Source of the DNA: an uncultured Collinsella sp.
GTDB lineage: Bacteria; Actinomycetota; Coriobacteriia; Coriobacteriales; Coriobacteriaceae
Assembly: GCA_902490095.1 (NCBI GenBank)
Contig: CABUCQ010000096.1
Span: 1-8,063, forward strand
Length of the DNA: 8,063 bases
Direction: 5' to 3'
The position numbers were made by a program, and so were the translations under genes. This document shows positions 5,794 through 8,063 of this stretch, piece by piece. Under the pieces are notes generated by a model. It was not told the origin of the DNA, made no database searches, and worked only from the letters and a program-made list of their open reading frames with translations. How positions within the stretch are numbered: the stretch's first letter is position 1; each line of letters starts with the position of its first letter.

Positions 5794-7998
5794 GTGGCAA
5801 AGAAGAAGACGAAAACCCAGCCAAAGAAAAAGCAGGTCAACGCCGAGAACGTCATCGGCCTGCACTCCGAGGTCACCGATCAGCCGATCACGCAGACGCT
5901 CGAGGTCAACTACATGCCCTACGCCATGAGCGTCAACGTCTCGCGTGCGTTCCCCGAGATCGACGGCTTTAAGCCCTCGCACCGCAAGCTGCTCTACACC
6001 ATGTACAAGATGGGTCTGCTCAAGGGCGAGCGCCAGAAGAGCGCCAACATCGTGGGCCAGACCATGAAGCTCAACCCGCACGGCGACGCCGCGATCTACG
6101 AGACGATGGTGCGCCTGGCGACGGGCAACGAAGCGCTGCTTGCGCCCTTCGTGGAGTCAAAGGGCAACTTTGGCAAGTACTATTCGGGCGACCTGAGCTA
6201 CGCCGCCTCGCGTTACACCGAGGCCAAGCTCTCTCCCATCAGCGCCGAGATCTTCAAGGACATCGACAAGGACCCGGTCGACTTCGTTGACAGTTACGAC
6301 GGCGCCATGAAGGAGCCGCGCCTGCTGCCCACCACGTTCCCCAACATCCTTGTCTCGGCCAACAAGGGCATCGGCGTCGCCATGGCGTCCGACATCTGCG
6401 GTTTCAACCTCAACGAGGTCTGCACCGCCACCATGCACTACCTGCAGGATCCCGACTGTGACCTGCTCGAGTATATGCCCATGCCCGACTTCTCGACCGG
6501 CGGCGAGATTATCTACCGCCGCGAGGAGATGGAAAAGATTATCGAGACCGGCCTTGGCAGCTTCCAGATCCGCTCCCGCTGGCGCTGGATTCCCGAAGAG
6601 CGCATCATCGAGGTCTACGAGATTCCCTACACCACTAAGACCGATGTCATCATCGAGCGCATCGTCAAGCTCTCCAAGGAGGGCAAGGTCAAGGAGATCG
6701 CCGACATCCGCGACGAGACCGATCTTTCGGGCTTGCGCATCGCCATCGACCTTAAGCGCGGCGTCGACCCCGACAAGCTCATGGCCAAGCTCTATCGCTC
6801 GACCACGCTGCAGGATTCGTTCTCGTGCAACTTCAACGTGCTCGTCGACGGCTATCCCCGTGTTATGGGCGTGCGCCAGATCCTGCACGAGTGGGTCAAG
6901 TGGCGTATTGAGTCCACGCGCCGCCGCATTAACTTTGACCTGGGCAAAAAGTCCGAGCGCCTGCACCTGCTGCACGGCCTCGAGGCGATCTTGCTCGACA
7001 TCGACAAGGCCATCGCCATCATCCGCGGCACCAAGCTCGAAGCCGAGGTCGTGCCCAACCTTATGAAGGGTTTCGACATCGACGAGACCCAGGCAGAGTT
7101 TGTCGCCGAGCTTAAGCTCCGCAACATCAACGAGGAATACATCCTCAACCGCACCAAGGACATTGCCAAGCTTGAGGGCGAGATTGCCGAGCTTGAGGAG
7201 ATCCTCTCCAGCGAGGAGAACATCAAGAAGGTCATCAGCGACGAGCTGGCCGCAGTCAACAAGAAATATGTGATGCCGCGCCGCACGGGCAGGATTGAGC
7301 CCCATGAGGTTATCGAGGTGAGCCTGGAGCCCGAGGTCGAGGAATATCCGGTTACCATCATGCTCTCGCGCGATGGCTACCTTAAGAAGATGACGGACCG
7401 CGTACTCAAGAAGGCGACCACGCTCAAGTACAAGGACGGCGACAAACCCTTTATCGAGTTCCCGTCCTCCAACACCCACGAGCTGCTCGTGTTTACCAAC
7501 AAGAGCCAGGTGTACAAGTGCAAGGTTGCGGCGTTTGAGGACACCAAGTCGGCCCAGCTGGGCTCGTACCTGCCGACCGATCTTGAGATGGAACCCGACG
7601 AGAATGTCATCTGGGTCATCGACCCCGAGGACTACAAGGCCGACGTGCTGTTTGTCTTTGAGAACGGCCGCGTGGTGCGCGTCGCACTTTCCGGATACGT
7701 TACCAAGACCAACCGCAAACGTCTCAAGAACGCTATCTACGGTGGCAGCAAGCTGCTGTATGCCCAGGTGCTCAAGGAAGATCGCGACATCGCGCTGGTC
7801 TCGAGCGACTACCGCCTGATGAACTTCAACACGTCGTTGCTCAAGACCAAGACGACCACCAACACGCAGGGCGTCCAAGCTTTCACGGCCAACCGAAGAA
7901 ATCCTTGGCGCCGGCGTCTCGGCCGAGAAGTTTACCGCGCAGAGCCTCCCCTCTGCCGGTGCCCTCATGAAAGAAAACGACATGCCGAGTCTGTTTGA
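5794..7998 (+). CDS. parC: DNA topoisomerase type IIA subunit A (ParC/GyrA-like), frame lesion near 3' end
   Basis: This is the DNA cleavage-religation subunit, partner of the preceding ATPase subunit. A Lys-rich tail (residues 2-13) leads into the breakage-reunion core. The core has the quinolone-region helix NPHGDAAIYE (94-103), catalytic Arg140-Tyr141 in AASRYTEAKLS, and the conserved segment FPNILVSANKGIGVAMAS (about 180-197). A coiled coil lies at about 447-492. The C-terminal domain from about 515 shows roughly four blade-like repeats (HELLVFTNKSQVYK, DVLFVFENGRVVRV and similar). No QRRGGKG-type GyrA box is seen, which favours topoisomerase IV over gyrase. The current frame ends in Arg/Trp-rich nonsense after about residue 700. 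The expected tail (EILGAGVSAEKF … SLPSAGAL … SLFD) reads in the +1 frame to a TAG at 8000-8002. A one-base insertion or two-base loss at about 7885-7903 explains this, and the restored length is about 735 aa. The core is intact. Confidence 0.9.
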   Translation: MAKKKTKTQPKKKQVNAENVIGLHSEVTDQPITQTLEVNYMPYAMSVNVSRAFPEIDGFKPSHRKLLYTMYKMGLLKGERQKSANIVGQTMKLNPHGDAAIYETMVRLATGNEALLAPFVESKGNFGKYYSGDLSYAASRYTEAKLSPISAEIFKDIDKDPVDFVDSYDGAMKEPRLLPTTFPNILVSANKGIGVAMASDICGFNLNEVCTATMHYLQDPDCDLLEYMPMPDFSTGGEIIYRREEMEKIIETGLGSFQIRSRWRWIPEERIIEVYEIPYTTKTDVIIERIVKLSKEGKVKEIADIRDETDLSGLRIAIDLKRGVDPDKLMAKLYRSTTLQDSFSCNFNVLVDGYPRVMGVRQILHEWVKWRIESTRRRINFDLGKKSERLHLLHGLEAILLDIDKAIAIIRGTKLEAEVVPNLMKGFDIDETQAEFVAELKLRNINEEYILNRTKDIAKLEGEIAELEEILSSEENIKKVISDELAAVNKKYVMPRRTGRIEPHEVIEVSLEPEVEEYPVTIMLSRDGYLKKMTDRVLKKATTLKYKDGDKPFIEFPSSNTHELLVFTNKSQVYKCKVAAFEDTKSAQLGSYLPTDLEMEPDENVIWVIDPEDYKADVLFVFENGRVVRVALSGYVTKTNRKRLKNAIYGGSKLLYAQVLKEDRDIALVSSDYRLMNFNTSLLKTKTTTNTQGVQAFTANRRNPWRRRLGREVYRAEPPLCRCPHERKRHAESV

Positions 7999-8002
7999 CT
8001 AG
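7885..8002 (+). other. Frame lesion and displaced true C-terminus of the A subunit
   Basis: Up to NTQGVQAFTAN the first frame matches the family. Beyond it the first frame gives NPWRRRLGREVY…, while the +1 frame gives a sensible tail of about 35 residues: EILGAGVSAEKF, SLPSAGAL and a final SLFD, ending in TAG at 8000-8002. The lesion lies in the A-rich stretch around 7890-7903, where a short homopolymer change is plausible. The pattern fits a recent mutation or a sequence error, since the downstream frame shows no decay. Confidence 0.75.
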
Positions 8003-8063
8003 GACGACGGCAGAACCGCCATAAGCTCTTAAAACGGTGGGGCCCGGAGCGCAGTAAATGCTG
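8003..8063 (+). other. Flank after the topoisomerase operon; possible next start
   Basis: These last 61 bases show no convincing terminator. A CGGAG sequence (8045-8049) lies 8 nt before an ATG at 8058-8060, which could begin another plus-strand gene. Only two codons are visible, so nothing can be said about a product. Confidence 0.25.

Noticed and set aside
4621..6081. 486-codon minus-strand open frame opposite both topoisomerase genes
   Set aside because: It spans the end of one real gene and the start of the next, with low-complexity Leu/Val/His composition typical of an antisense shadow.
6157..7983. 608-codon minus-strand open frame opposite the A-subunit gene
   Set aside because: It is antisense to a clear topoisomerase gene. 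Long antisense frames arise from GC-rich third positions; its Leu/Val/Gly/Asp-rich protein resembles no family I know.
8003..8063. tRNA or terminator after the A subunit
   Set aside because: Only a weak, interrupted CCGCC/GGTGG pairing is present, with no T tract and no cloverleaf pattern.

Overview
The window is GC-rich with strong G/C preference at third codon positions. It looks like a gut actinobacterium of the class Coriobacteriia, possibly Collinsella-like. This placement is an inference from three things: base composition, an LAxTG-type wall-sorting signal, and the style of the topoisomerase pair. No rRNA or other firm marker is present.

Region 1 (1-3358, + strand) is a large surface-anchored protein gene broken in its 5' part. 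Its first ~173 residues read in one frame. A 58-bp tandem duplication (463-578) then shifts the frame, and the rest reads in the next frame to a stop at 3358. Removing one repeat copy gives a single 1,099-residue protein. It has an unrecognised N-terminal region, a beta-rich middle, a CARDB-like stalk domain, a Ser/Gly linker, an LAGTGD sorting motif, a hydrophobic segment and a basic stop-transfer.

Region 2 (3359-3750) is a 392-bp intergenic stretch rich in hairpins. It holds a possible 38-codon minus-strand small gene, with a well-formed minus-strand intrinsic terminator starting 9 nt past its stop codon. A near-perfect 37-bp palindrome, a second hairpin with alternative pairing, and a smaller pair of mutually exclusive hairpins lie just upstream of the next gene.

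Region 3 (3751-8002, + strand) is a two-gene operon for a type IIA DNA topoisomerase: a ParE/GyrB-like ATPase subunit (665 aa) and a ParC/GyrA-like cleavage subunit, 45 bp apart. The B subunit supplies ATP-driven strand passage and the A subunit carries the catalytic tyrosine. No GyrA box is visible, which favours a topoisomerase IV-like decatenase over gyrase. The A-subunit gene also has a frame lesion near its 3' end (about 7885-7903), after which the conserved C-terminus reads in the next frame to 8002.

Two frame lesions in 8 kb, one of them a duplication whose copies differ by a single synonymous base, raise the possibility of assembly or consensus errors, for example merged strain haplotypes. 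I see no defence system, CRISPR array, transposase or tRNA here. The most interesting non-routine items are the 58-bp repeat, the divergent topoisomerase pair and the structured intergenic region.
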